Positions 30,193-39,632 of a DNA stretch of 64,000 nt are shown here, piece after piece. The stretch's first letter is position 1. The number at the start of each line of letters is the position of its first letter. Below the pieces are notes generated by a model that saw only the letters and a program-made list of their open reading frames with translations, had not been told where the DNA came from and made no database searches. The stretch lies in the IMG/VR virus record IMGVR_UViG_3300008113_000252, positions 1 to 64,000 of that record. One strand, 5' to 3'. Source of the stretch: a virus. The translations under genes and the position numbers were made by a program.

Positions 30193-30222
30193 AAGGGGTC
30201 GGTTTCGACCCCTTTTCTTTTT
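30193..30222 (+). terminator. Rho-independent terminator
   Basis: AAGGGGTCG, loop GTTT, CGACCCCTT, then TTCTTTTT: 9 perfect pairs. It splits the recombination genes from the primase gene. Confidence 0.9.
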
Positions 30223-30232
30223 ACTTTTGGGT

Positions 30233-31198
30233 ATGCTCAGTACTAAACATGTCATAACGGATATCAAGCAGGTTCCAATAACATGGATCTTTGAGTATTA
30301 TTTAAATCTACCTGAAAGACTTCATGGCCAGCAAGTAAAACTTTTATCTGTATTTAAACATGAACGTACTCCGAGTATGACACTCTGGTATGATCATTCT
30401 AAACGTGAATACAGATTCAAAGATTTTTCTAGTGGTGAAGGAGGTAGTGCTTATGATCTTGTGTCAAAGCTTTACAATATCAGTTTCAAGGCTGCTATTA
30501 GTAGAATAATGGAAGACTATTCTAAAGCAAAAGCTTCTGGAATAGATAGTGCTGTTGAGATAAACCCTCAGAGATCTTATACAGTAGAATCATTTGAGAC
30601 CCGTAACTGGATTGATAATGATGCTAAGTATTGGTCTCAGTATGGTATATCCCGCAGACAGCTTGAAAGATATAATGTAAAGCCCTTGAAGTCATACAGA
30701 ATGAACAATGGAGATAAAACATTAGACTTTGCTCCTAGTATCATTACGTATGGTTACTTCAGTATGACTGGAACTCTATACAAGATATACAGTCCTAAGA
30801 ATCCTAAGCGGAAGTTTTTCAAAGTTGCTGATCATGTTCAGGGTATTGAACAGCTTAAGTATGAATCCGACATCTTGGTTATTTGCTCCTCACTAAAAGA
30901 TGCAATGTGCCTTGATGCTATGGGTTTTAAACTAGAAGTTATTGCCCCAGACAGTGAGAACACGGTAATCAAACCAATGTATGTTGATGTACTAAAAAGA
31001 AAGTACAAAAAGATTATTACATTGTTTGATAATGATGAAGCCGGTATCAAAGCAATTGAGAGATACAAAACTGAATTAGGTATTAATGGATGTTTCTATC
31101 CAACAGCAAAAGATGTTTCTGATGCTGTAGCTAGGGACGGACAAGAGAGTGTAAAGAATACTCTTGAAAGAATTTTAAGTGCAACTATTAACGTATGA
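30233..31198 (+). CDS. DnaG-type primase lacking zinc ligands
   Basis: 321 residues from ATG 30233; an in-frame codon upstream would place the start inside the terminator. The N-terminal part keeps the CHC2-type layout (FKHERTPSMTLWYD ... FKDFSSGEGGSAYDLVSKL) but has no cysteine pair, so the zinc is lost. The Toprim core is ILVICSSLKDAMCLDAMGF, with the usual catalytic Glu absent at EGxxDA, and LFDNDEAG supplies the DxD motif. Makes primers for the PolB at 37634. Confidence 0.8.
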   Translation: MLSTKHVITDIKQVPITWIFEYYLNLPERLHGQQVKLLSVFKHERTPSMTLWYDHSKREYRFKDFSSGEGGSAYDLVSKLYNISFKAAISRIMEDYSKAKASGIDSAVEINPQRSYTVESFETRNWIDNDAKYWSQYGISRRQLERYNVKPLKSYRMNNGDKTLDFAPSIITYGYFSMTGTLYKIYSPKNPKRKFFKVADHVQGIEQLKYESDILVICSSLKDAMCLDAMGFKLEVIAPDSENTVIKPMYVDVLKRKYKKIITLFDNDEAGIKAIERYKTELGINGCFYPTAKDVSDAVARDGQESVKNTLERILSATINV

Positions 31199-31563
31199 GT
31201 GATATCTTCATCCCTGGCAATGTTCCGAGCTCTAAAAATTCTAGAGTTTGGACAGGTAGATTCTTTATTGCAAGTAAAGCAGTACAGAAGTGGCGTAAAG
31301 AAACAGAACCGTTTTGGATACAACACAAAGAAGAGTTTCTACAAAAGCTAGATGGATTGGAGAAGCCATACAAATTATCCATGCGGTTCGTTCGTGGTAG
31401 CAAACATGAGTTTGATTACCTGAACCCTGCTCAAACAATTCAAGATGAGATGGTAAAACATGGGTGGTTAGAAGATGATAATGCTTCTATAGTGATACCA
31501 GTGTTTGAACCATACTCATATGATAAAAAAAATCCTGGAGTATATGTCAACATCATTAGATGA
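31195..31563 (+). CDS. rusA: RusA-like Holliday junction resolvase
   Basis: 122 residues. PSSKNSR near the N-terminus, then FDYLNPAQTIQDEMVKHGWLEDDNAS, matches the RusA D-x-D-N ... D-x-L ... D-D pattern (D74, D84, D94/D95). Cuts four-way junctions before packaging. ATGA overlap with primase. Confidence 0.82.
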   Translation: MSDIFIPGNVPSSKNSRVWTGRFFIASKAVQKWRKETEPFWIQHKEEFLQKLDGLEKPYKLSMRFVRGSKHEFDYLNPAQTIQDEMVKHGWLEDDNASIVIPVFEPYSYDKKNPGVYVNIIR

Positions 31564-31900
31564 AGTTAAAGCTTATTTTGCTTCAAAATATTTAGAAGAT
31601 ATACGTTATATCAGAATCAACTATGACGGTGCTGGTGACAGCGGTGATATTAGTGATATAGAGTTTTTTGGTGAAGGTTATGTCTACCACGATAATGCAG
31701 AAGGTGAAGAATATGAAATGCTTTCTGAAGTATTTGATAAACATTTTGATGATCAAATTGGAGACTGGTATAATGATGATGGTGGTTTTGGATATGTAGA
31801 AATTGATCTTAAAGACGGTAGTTACGAGATCCATGCTAATTACAGAACCGTTTCATCAGAAAGTATTGAAGGAACTATTCTAGATTTAAAAGAAGATTAA
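31544..31900 (+). CDS. DUF6878-like protein
   Basis: 118 residues from MSTSLDEVKAYF. YDGAGDSGDISDIEF and WYNDDGGFGYVEIDL form the GxGDSGxI and ndGGxGxI pattern that I associate with DUF6878-type phage proteins. Very acidic. The in-frame ATG at 31505 would lie deep in rusA. Function unknown. Confidence 0.6.
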   Translation: MSTSLDEVKAYFASKYLEDIRYIRINYDGAGDSGDISDIEFFGEGYVYHDNAEGEEYEMLSEVFDKHFDDQIGDWYNDDGGFGYVEIDLKDGSYEIHANYRTVSSESIEGTILDLKED

Positions 31901-31901
31901 T

Positions 31902-32243
31902 ATGGCACATCCCTGTGAGCATGCTAAAAGCTCAGTAAAGAAGTGGGGAGGTCAGCCAGAAGATTACTTACATATTCACAATTGGTTTGATGAAACCAAA
32001 GGGTGGTTGGGTCATAGTGCCCATAGATTATTCCGTCATCACAGTGAAGGAATATTTGAGTGTGAAAAGATATTCGGTGTATCATTTGTTAATTCAGATG
32101 GTAAAACTGTATACACTCGTTATGTAGGTGAACAGCATGTCAAAGAAGACTGCTATGGTAAGATCCCCTCAGCTAAAGAATGGATTGATAATTTTAATAC
32201 CCCTAAAGAATGGATGCGCAAAACTCTGAAGATAGAAGACTAA
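31902..32243 (+). CDS. DUF6915-like protein
   Basis: 113 residues. MAHPCEHAKSSVKKWGG, then IHNWFDETKGW and HRLFRHHSEGIF, match the DUF6915 pattern (MAHPxxHAxSSxKxWGG, H-W-F-D, RHHxEGIF), with several His that could bind metal. Its partner and role are not known to me. Confidence 0.7.
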   Translation: MAHPCEHAKSSVKKWGGQPEDYLHIHNWFDETKGWLGHSAHRLFRHHSEGIFECEKIFGVSFVNSDGKTVYTRYVGEQHVKEDCYGKIPSAKEWIDNFNTPKEWMRKTLKIED

Positions 32244-32623
32244 AGATTGACGAACCTTATTATTACAATCTCTTAGAGATTATTAGTTCTAGTGATATTG
32301 AGAATCAAAAGATTGCTTTTCAAATCATTGAGAATATGGATTATGAAGACAACTTTGTCTATATCCTGTTTTTATATCGTAGTTGTGATGTAAAGAAACG
32401 AGCTCTCTGGAATCAGTTTGCTCCTAATAGCTGCTCATTTTGTGAAAATTTGAAAGACAAATACTCACTAAATGTTACCGGTCTTTACAAGAGTATGAAG
32501 GGTAAGGTTACTGAAGAGCAGCAAGATTTTGTTTCTCGTCAGTTCTCTACTTCTCTTCTCAAGACTCTTTCTAACTACGGTTATGACTTTATTGAGGAGA
32601 TCCAATTTAAAATCAAATGGTAG
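32210..32623 (+). CDS. Unknown helical protein
   Basis: 137 residues, helical. Start ATG 32210 overlaps the DUF6915-like gene by 34 bases, and the end overlaps the VWA gene by 7. SFCENLKDKYSLNVTGLYKSMKGK is the only distinctive segment. Being directly before the VWA and MoxR genes, it could belong to that complex (inference). Confidence 0.6.
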   Translation: MDAQNSEDRRLKIDEPYYYNLLEIISSSDIENQKIAFQIIENMDYEDNFVYILFLYRSCDVKKRALWNQFAPNSCSFCENLKDKYSLNVTGLYKSMKGKVTEEQQDFVSRQFSTSLLKTLSNYGYDFIEEIQFKIKW

Positions 32624-33765
32624 ACAAGAACCAAAGTCTAGCTAAAATCTCTAAAACATTGATACTTGAGCAGCCCTTTTACGGGCTGTTTTTAATTTCA
32701 TTGAATAAGGTTTGGCGTAATGACTTACCAACAGCGGGTGTCTCTATCAGCGGTATTAACCAGCAGCTTGCAATCAATCCAGAATTTTGGGCTAGCCTTA
32801 ATGACGATGTCAAGAAAGGTGTTCTGATTCACGAGTTGATGCACATTGCTTTTAATCACCTTGTAACTAGAGATAACTATCAAGATAAAAAGCTCTTCAA
32901 TATTGCGGCTGATCTTGAGATCAATCAATACATTGATAGAGATTGGCTTCCTGAGAATGGTATCTTCTTGGATACATTTCCTGAACTTAATCTTCCAGTG
33001 AGAGCTGGTACAGATAAGTATTACAAACTTCTTCAACAAGCACATCAGGATGGTACATCCCCAGAGCTTGATGAGATGCTAGGTGAAGATGACTTTCACT
33101 TTACTTGGGAAGAAGGTATTGGTGAGCTTACTGATGCAGAAAAGAAACTTATTCAGAAACAAGTTGAGCATCAGCTTAAAGATGTTGTAGAGAGTATGAA
33201 GGATCGTGGTAATATCCCCGGTCAGTTCAAAGAGCTTATAAACAATATCTTTCACCAAGAGCCTGCCAAGTTTGACTGGAAAGGTTATCTACGCAGATTT
33301 GCTGGTAACAGTAATAAGATCTATACTAAAAAGACTAGACGTAAGCCTAACAAGCGATATGATGGTAACCCCGCATTAAAAATTAAAATGCGGAATCACG
33401 TATTACTTGCTGTAGATACTTCTGGTTCTGTAAGTAGCGGTGAGCTGAAAGAGTTTCTGTCTGAGATGAATCACATTCATAAGACAGGTACAGAGATTAC
33501 CGTAGTGCAGTGTGATAGTCACATGTATGATCCAGAGCCATTTAATCCAAAGAAGGAATTCCAGATTAAAGGTCGTGGTGGTACTGATTTCCAGCCAGTT
33601 ATAGATCACTATAACAAAAATTCTAAGAAGTATACTTCTATTATTTACTTCACCGATGGTGAATGTAATTCTCCGAACAATGTTCGTTGTAAAATCTTAT
33701 GGGTTCATTCTTCAAAATGTACAATTAATCAGGATCTACCTGGTTTCAAAATTCAACTTAATTAA
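32617..33765 (+). CDS. VWA-domain metallopeptidase-like protein (DUF2201 type)
   Basis: 382 residues. The N-terminal half has VLIHELMHIAFNH, an HExxH zinc motif (H72, E73, H76). The C-terminal VWA domain has the MIDAS DTSGS (D267-S271), GRGGTD and IYFTDGE. This pairing is the DUF2201 putative metallopeptidase/VWA layout. It is directly followed by a MoxR-type AAA+ gene; such pairs act together to remodel or activate target proteins in bacteria. Target unknown. Confidence 0.8.
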   Translation: MVDKNQSLAKISKTLILEQPFYGLFLISLNKVWRNDLPTAGVSISGINQQLAINPEFWASLNDDVKKGVLIHELMHIAFNHLVTRDNYQDKKLFNIAADLEINQYIDRDWLPENGIFLDTFPELNLPVRAGTDKYYKLLQQAHQDGTSPELDEMLGEDDFHFTWEEGIGELTDAEKKLIQKQVEHQLKDVVESMKDRGNIPGQFKELINNIFHQEPAKFDWKGYLRRFAGNSNKIYTKKTRRKPNKRYDGNPALKIKMRNHVLLAVDTSGSVSSGELKEFLSEMNHIHKTGTEITVVQCDSHMYDPEPFNPKKEFQIKGRGGTDFQPVIDHYNKNSKKYTSIIYFTDGECNSPNNVRCKILWVHSSKCTINQDLPGFKIQLN

Positions 33766-33766
33766 A

Positions 33767-34969
33767 ATGGCACAAGTAAATCTTAATATCAACGAGGTAA
33801 AAGACTTCCTCCGTCATATTGTATCTAACAACCAAGTAATCCAAGCTCAGGGTAAGAATCCTGTTGCTGTTGAGGTTGTTGGTGACTCGGGTATTGGTAA
33901 GACTTCTACCATCATCCAAGTTGCAGAAGAGCTCGGACTAAACTTTGTAAAGCTGAACCTTGCTCAGATTGAAGAATTGGGTGACCTCGTTGGTTTTCCA
34001 ATTGTACAATATCAAATTCAAGAAAAGATGACCACATCTAATCCTAATGAAGTACGTACTCCACGTACTGCATGGGTTAATGAAGTATCTTTTCAAGAGT
34101 ATCTTAAAGCTGGTTTCAAAGACACGGGTAAAACTCGTATGTCTTATGCTGCACCTGAATGGATTGCAGGTAAAGAAGATGGTGGTATCCTTCTTCTTGA
34201 TGACTGGAACCGTGCTGATACCCGTTTCATTCAAGCTGTAATGGAACTTGTTGATCGTCAGACTTATATCTCTTGGAAGCTTCCAAAGAACTGGCATATT
34301 ATCTTGACTAGTAATCCTGATAATGGTGACTACATGGTTAATAGTATTGACAGTGCACAACGCACTCGTTTCATTACTGCTAATCTTAAGTTTGATGTTG
34401 ATGTATGGGCTAAGTGGGCAGAAGAAGATGGTGTTGACGGTCGTTGCATCAACTTCTTGCTAATGCATCCAGAGCTCGTTACTCAAGAAACTAATGCTCG
34501 TAGTATTACTACTTTCTTCAACTCTATCTCTAGTATTGAGAACTTTGAAGATCAATTACCTCTTATCCAAATGATTGGTGAGGGTTCTGTTGGAGCTGAG
34601 TTTGCAACAATGTTCACCATGTTTATCAATAACCGTCTTGACAAGATCATTACTCCTGAAAAGGTAATGTCTATGGACGACTGGTCTTCTGTAAAAGGAC
34701 AGCTGACTGGTGTTATTGGTAAAGAAGACAACTACCGTGCAGATATTGCATCTGTAATCACACGTCGTTTGATTAACTACAATCTTATCAATGCAGAGAA
34801 ATCTGCTATTAACCAAAAGGTTCTTGATAGACTGTCTGATCTAATGACTGAAGACCTATTTACAAATGATCTTAAGTACACTCTTGTACGAGAGATTGTG
34901 AATGGTAATCGTACGAAGTTCCAGAAACTTCTAATGAATCCTGAAATTGTTAAAATGACTATCAGCTAA
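33767..34969 (+). CDS. MoxR-type AAA+ ATPase
   Basis: 400 residues from MAQVNLNINEVKDFL. Walker A is GDSGIGKT (39-46), Walker B ILLLDDWNRAD, sensor region WHIILTSNPDNGDY, then RTRFI. Partner of the VWA/metallopeptidase protein immediately upstream (1-base gap). MoxR-VWA pairs work as chaperone-like assembly or activation machines; the phage target is unknown. Confidence 0.85.
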   Translation: MAQVNLNINEVKDFLRHIVSNNQVIQAQGKNPVAVEVVGDSGIGKTSTIIQVAEELGLNFVKLNLAQIEELGDLVGFPIVQYQIQEKMTTSNPNEVRTPRTAWVNEVSFQEYLKAGFKDTGKTRMSYAAPEWIAGKEDGGILLLDDWNRADTRFIQAVMELVDRQTYISWKLPKNWHIILTSNPDNGDYMVNSIDSAQRTRFITANLKFDVDVWAKWAEEDGVDGRCINFLLMHPELVTQETNARSITTFFNSISSIENFEDQLPLIQMIGEGSVGAEFATMFTMFINNRLDKIITPEKVMSMDDWSSVKGQLTGVIGKEDNYRADIASVITRRLINYNLINAEKSAINQKVLDRLSDLMTEDLFTNDLKYTLVREIVNGNRTKFQKLLMNPEIVKMTIS

Positions 34970-36099
34970 TGATTACATTTAACCAGTTTGGTGAGGTTGA
35001 TCCCAGTGTCAAAGCGGCACTGGGCAACCACATCTCCGAAGTATATTTTGTAAAGAAAAATAGAGACGATTATTATAATCCCTCTTTTCATAAAGTTTAT
35101 AAACTCACTATTGAAGTTGGTCTAAAGCTTTTGAATAAGATGACTTCTTCTAATGATGACATTGTATCTGGTGATAAAGTTTTCTTTGTCCCTGGTAATA
35201 AGATGTCAGCTATGAAGCTGAAAGATTCTATTGAAAAACAAGGAGCTAAGATTAGTAAGACTTATGATACCGCTAGTGTTATAGTATTTCCACAAGATAT
35301 TTACTTTACACATGTATATAGTTATAGATCTGATGCGGATTTTACTATACCTAATAATAATGATAAAGATAGCTTTAGTGGTAATACATTAATTTCTCAT
35401 AGTGATCACCATTTTGTTGTAGATAATGCTTCAAACTATCCGCAAAATAAATTACCGGATAAAACTAAAGGTGCTATTTACATATCTCCAAATGGAACAT
35501 ATAAATTAACTCATGGTGCTGATGGGTTAATGGAGAGAGTAAATGAAGAAACACTAGCATTTTCCGGTTATCTTTTGAACATGCTGTATTATGCAGCAAA
35601 AAATAAGATAAGGATCATCTCTGCCGAAAACTTTGAAAATAAATATTGTGAGTCTATGACGATTCTTAATAAAGAATCTGTGAACACAATCATTCAAATG
35701 TTTTCTGGAACTGATGAAGACACGACTTTAGCTTCAATTCTTTTAGCTAATTCTGATCATGAAGAAAAACCGTTTTATCTGTGGTATATCATGGATAAGA
35801 TTTCTTTGTGGAGATTAGAGCAAAATAAAAGAGTTAAGGATGTTAAGTATTTTGTGGAAAACTCTAACGCTACAAAATATGCTGGGATTACAGGTGCAGA
35901 ATTTTATGAGCATGTGCTTACAGAATTAAAGAAACCTGAAATCTTTACAGAAGATGAATATGCCTTTGACTTGATTAGTAAGAAAATGCTACAAGAGTAT
36001 GTTGATTCTTTACCTAACTCTATTCAAAGACTTATCAAGAGTGATGCTATTCAAGCAGACTTTGTTGTTAAATTGCCAGTTCAACAGGGGGTAGAGTAA
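34969..36099 (+). CDS. Unknown protein downstream of MoxR
   Basis: 376 residues, soluble and mixed alpha/beta. No catalytic motif recognised. Its start overlaps the MoxR stop (TAATG), so it is probably a third component of the MoxR/VWA module. Ends at a terminator whose loop contains the stop codon. Confidence 0.7.
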   Translation: MITFNQFGEVDPSVKAALGNHISEVYFVKKNRDDYYNPSFHKVYKLTIEVGLKLLNKMTSSNDDIVSGDKVFFVPGNKMSAMKLKDSIEKQGAKISKTYDTASVIVFPQDIYFTHVYSYRSDADFTIPNNNDKDSFSGNTLISHSDHHFVVDNASNYPQNKLPDKTKGAIYISPNGTYKLTHGADGLMERVNEETLAFSGYLLNMLYYAAKNKIRIISAENFENKYCESMTILNKESVNTIIQMFSGTDEDTTLASILLANSDHEEKPFYLWYIMDKISLWRLEQNKRVKDVKYFVENSNATKYAGITGAEFYEHVLTELKKPEIFTEDEYAFDLISKKMLQEYVDSLPNSIQRLIKSDAIQADFVVKLPVQQGVE

Positions 36100-36115
36100 T
36101 CTACCCCTTTTAACT
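36087..36115 (+). terminator. Terminator containing the stop codon
   Basis: GGGGTAGA (36088-36095), loop GTAA, TCTACCCC (36100-36107), then TTTTAACT. The TAA stop is in the loop. Confidence 0.85.
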
Positions 36116-36123
36116 CTTTATTT

Positions 36124-37083
36124 ATGAAAGTAACTCTCAGTTATTCAGGGCTTAACAAAATGTTGTTTTCCCCTAAACTTTATTACAAACACTATATTCT
36201 TGGTGAAAGAGAAGAGTCTGTTGATTCTTGGGCAGTAGATGGTAGTATCGTAGATGCTTACCTAACTGATCAGAAGATTGAAGACAAGTTTGCTATTGTG
36301 CCAGGTGTAATTCCTACAGAAAGCACTAAGAAGCTTGTTTACCGAATCTATAAGCAACGTGATGAAGAGCATGTCTCTAATGATCTATCTGCTTACAGTG
36401 AGGATATCCTTGAGATTCTTAGAGAGATCAATCTTCACCAGTCATTGAAGACTGATGCTCAACGTCTAGAGAAGATCTTAACTGATGATGCTAAGAACTA
36501 CTTTAAGTTCTTGTGTGAGTCTGAAGGTAAGATTGTAATTGACATGGAGACTCTTGAAAGAAACAAAGCAAGAGCAGACATGGTCAAAGCTGATGCTCTT
36601 GCATCTGATAGACTGAGGCTCAATGGTTCTGACTTTAACTATGAAGTCATTACACAAAAGATGCTGCAGGTTGAGCTCAAGAAGTATCCTGGTGTTACCC
36701 TACGTGGTATTCCGGATAGAATTGTTATTGATAACAAGAACAAGATTATCCGAATCATTGACATTAAGACAACTAGTAAGTCTCTTAATGACTTTTATCC
36801 TGATACTTACAACTTCTACAACTATGGATTGCAGAGTGCTGTCTATGTTGTTCTAGCAATGGGTGATCCCTCAATGCAAGAATACAGAAGTTACAAGCTT
36901 GAGTTTGAGTTCTTTGTAATAGATAAGTATGATGATTTTTGTTTCTTCCCGATTAGCAGTGCTCTAATGTCTCACAATCATGATGAGCTAGAGAAAGCTA
37001 TTCAGGTTGCAACATATCACATTGAAAATGAAGACTACAATAGACCATACAAATTTAGAACTGGTATATTTGTATTGTCATGA
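36124..37083 (+). CDS. PD-(D/E)XK exonuclease
   Basis: 319 residues. SYSGLNKMLFSPKLYYKHYI at the N-terminus, GIPDRIVID, then RIIDIKTTSK (D-x-K) and YGLQSAVYVVL (Q motif): the RecE/YqaJ/Cas4-like nuclease core. Likely the 5'-3' resection partner of the Sak4-like annealing system. ATGA overlap with the next gene. Confidence 0.82.
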   Translation: MKVTLSYSGLNKMLFSPKLYYKHYILGEREESVDSWAVDGSIVDAYLTDQKIEDKFAIVPGVIPTESTKKLVYRIYKQRDEEHVSNDLSAYSEDILEILREINLHQSLKTDAQRLEKILTDDAKNYFKFLCESEGKIVIDMETLERNKARADMVKADALASDRLRLNGSDFNYEVITQKMLQVELKKYPGVTLRGIPDRIVIDNKNKIIRIIDIKTTSKSLNDFYPDTYNFYNYGLQSAVYVVLAMGDPSMQEYRSYKLEFEFFVIDKYDDFCFFPISSALMSHNHDELEKAIQVATYHIENEDYNRPYKFRTGIFVLS

Positions 37084-37637
37084 TTGAAAGCCTGCGGAAA
37101 GAATACTTTCAAAAATCTAAGGTATTCTTGTATCCTCTCTTAAAGATCCCAAAAGGACACAAGTATGTCCCTATAGGTACTTATGTTGCTTGGGCTGAGG
37201 GAATCTATCCTGCAGATAAAAAGTTCTTGTGCGTGTATACTCTTCAGACAACTGATGAGTTTTATAAATTTGAGAACAAGTATCTTCTTGGTAATGAAAT
37301 GTTTAGCAACTTTCATTTACTAGAGGACAATACAGGTCTATTTGTATTTAACTACAATAGGTTTAATGAGGACTTTATCAAGTTCCTTGCCGGCAAGTAT
37401 TCAACTCTATCTGAAGACTTCAAGCAAGTTATTGTGCAGTTCTTTAAATCTAAGGACATAAAGAACATTGGATTCCATCATGTGAACAGTTATCTATACC
37501 CTGACTTCTACTTTGGTAGATATGCAGAACTACTAGGTGTAGATAAAGATGTTCTCGTTGATGTTGGTGAGCTCTGTCCACCAGTTGACATAGAGAAGGA
37601 AACACTTCAAGTCAAAAAACTAATACTCAATATATGA
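37080..37637 (+). CDS. Unknown protein between nuclease and polymerase
   Basis: 185 residues, aromatic-rich, alpha/beta. It overlaps both neighbours by 4 bases. No family recognised; position suggests a replisome accessory. Confidence 0.65.
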   Translation: MIESLRKEYFQKSKVFLYPLLKIPKGHKYVPIGTYVAWAEGIYPADKKFLCVYTLQTTDEFYKFENKYLLGNEMFSNFHLLEDNTGLFVFNYNRFNEDFIKFLAGKYSTLSEDFKQVIVQFFKSKDIKNIGFHHVNSYLYPDFYFGRYAELLGVDKDVLVDVGELCPPVDIEKETLQVKKLILNI

Positions 37638-39631
37638 AAAAGAAGTTTTGGGTTTATGACATTGAAGTATTTGAAAACTTCTTTTGTATTGTTCTTGAAG
37701 GAGTTGAGGATGATGATGTAATAACTTACATGATTCACCCCAGTTATCGTAATGATTACGATGACATGATAAAGTTCCTTAAGCAAGAAGGTAAAGCTGG
37801 TAGTATATTCTTCGGCTTTAACAATCTATCTTACGATTCTCAGGTAATTGAGTTTCTAATTCAAAATGAAGCTGACTTCTTAAGCAAGAAGCCAATAGAG
37901 ATATGCCGTGAAGCTTGGATGTTTTCAAATGCTCTTATACACGGTCAGGATAATCCGGGGTTCAGAACTCCGTATCCTGAGTTTAAGCAGACTTTAAAAC
38001 AGATTGATGTATTTAAATTGAATCACTGGGATAATCCTGCAAAGAGTTCTTCTCTTAAATGGATCCAGTATACAATGGACTGGTACAACATCAAGGAGTC
38101 AAGCATATCCTTTAATGCTCTAATAGATACAGGAGATCAAATCAGAGAGACTTTGAAGTATTGTGTAAACGATGTCAAGTCAACCAAAAAGATTGTTCTG
38201 TTAAGTAAAGATCTAATCAAGCTTCGTATGAACTTGAGCAGAACTTACAAAGTGAATCTATTGAGTGCTTCAGAACCGAGAATCAGTAAGGAGTTGTTTG
38301 CATACTTCTTGGGTCAGAAGCTTAAGATGCATCCCAAAGATGTCAAAGCTCTTCCGACTCAGAAGAGAACCCTAATTAGAGTTAATGATATCATCTTACC
38401 CTATGTACAGTTTCAAACACCGATATTCAAAGCGGTGCTTGAGAAGTTCAAAACGGTAATCATTGATCCAGAAAACACTAAGAACGGTTTCAAACATAGT
38501 ATTTTGAATAATGGTGTCAAGACTGACTATGGTCTTGGTGGCATTCACGGTTGTCGTGCAAGTGGTGTATATGAATCCACCAGTGATTTAATCATCATGA
38601 CTTCTGACGTAACATCTTTCTATCCAAATCTAGCTATTCGTAATAAGTGGTCTCCGGGTCACTTAGATGCTCAAGCTTTTAGTGAGCAGTATGAATGGTT
38701 CTTTGAGGAGAGAAAGAAGATACCTAAGAAAGATCCGCTAAACTATGTCTATAAGCTTATTCTAAACTCTACTTATGGTTTGAGTAATGATAAGCACAGT
38801 TTCCTGTATGATCCGGAACTTACAATGAAGATTACCATCAACGGTCAGCTTAGTCTAACTATGCTGTACGAGATGATATCCGTTGCAATTCCAGAGTCTA
38901 TACCTCTGATGCAAAACACAGATGGTCTTGAGACAATCATACCTAGAGACAAAGTAGATATATACATGCAGGTATGTGCAGAGTGGGAGAAGATTACTAA
39001 TCTCCAACTTGAACACGATAAGTACCAGAAGCTAATCTTAGCGGATGTAAACAACTACATAGCAGTATATGATTGGAAGTTTATAGATCATGATTCCTGG
39101 AAGAAGATGAAAGAATCTAATCCGGATTATGTCTATAAGGTTCTCCCTGAAGGGTTTGCATATGCAGCTACTAAGTGCAAGGGTAGATTTGAATTTTCTA
39201 ACCTAGCTCTTCACAAGAACAAATCACATCTTGTGATATCAAAAGCTGTTTACAATTACTTTGTGCACGATATACTTCCCGAAGATTACATAATGACTAA
39301 TAAGAACATTTATGATTTCTGCGGTGGAGTAAAAGCAAACAGTACGTACGCTGTACAGATTGTTTGTGTAGAAAATGGTAAGGAGACTGTGCAGAACATG
39401 CACAAGATCACTCGTTACTATTTATCCAATAAAGGTTGCAAAATGCATAAAATGCATAAAGAGACGGGTAAAATCATCAGTGTTGATGCCGGCTCTTGGG
39501 TCGTTACTGTATTTAACCAGTACGAAGAAAAGCCTTTTGAGGAGTATGATATCAATTATAAGTATTACTTACAGAGAATTACGAGAGAAATAGAAAGCGC
39601 TCGTGGTTCTCAACTTTCACTTTTATTTTAA
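37634..39631 (+). CDS. DNA polymerase, family B
   Basis: 665 residues, near the lower size limit for the family. Exonuclease motifs: YDIEVFE (D9, E11), FNNLSYD (N64, D68), YCVND (Exo III). Polymerase motifs: A, SDVTSFYP (near 324); B, KLILNSTYG (near 375-385); C, QNTDGLE (near 427) in place of the usual YxDTDS, with one catalytic Asp kept and the other changed to Asn. Replicates the phage genome with proofreading. No terminal-protein domain seen. Confidence 0.9.
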   Translation: MKKKFWVYDIEVFENFFCIVLEGVEDDDVITYMIHPSYRNDYDDMIKFLKQEGKAGSIFFGFNNLSYDSQVIEFLIQNEADFLSKKPIEICREAWMFSNALIHGQDNPGFRTPYPEFKQTLKQIDVFKLNHWDNPAKSSSLKWIQYTMDWYNIKESSISFNALIDTGDQIRETLKYCVNDVKSTKKIVLLSKDLIKLRMNLSRTYKVNLLSASEPRISKELFAYFLGQKLKMHPKDVKALPTQKRTLIRVNDIILPYVQFQTPIFKAVLEKFKTVIIDPENTKNGFKHSILNNGVKTDYGLGGIHGCRASGVYESTSDLIIMTSDVTSFYPNLAIRNKWSPGHLDAQAFSEQYEWFFEERKKIPKKDPLNYVYKLILNSTYGLSNDKHSFLYDPELTMKITINGQLSLTMLYEMISVAIPESIPLMQNTDGLETIIPRDKVDIYMQVCAEWEKITNLQLEHDKYQKLILADVNNYIAVYDWKFIDHDSWKKMKESNPDYVYKVLPEGFAYAATKCKGRFEFSNLALHKNKSHLVISKAVYNYFVHDILPEDYIMTNKNIYDFCGGVKANSTYAVQIVCVENGKETVQNMHKITRYYLSNKGCKMHKMHKETGKIISVDAGSWVVTVFNQYEEKPFEEYDINYKYYLQRITREIESARGSQLSLLF

Positions 39632-39632
39632 A

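Noticed and set aside
33656-33766. 37-residue N-terminal extension of the MoxR gene
   Set aside because: It overlaps the VWA gene in another frame and does not resemble the family; ATG 33767 follows the VWA stop directly.
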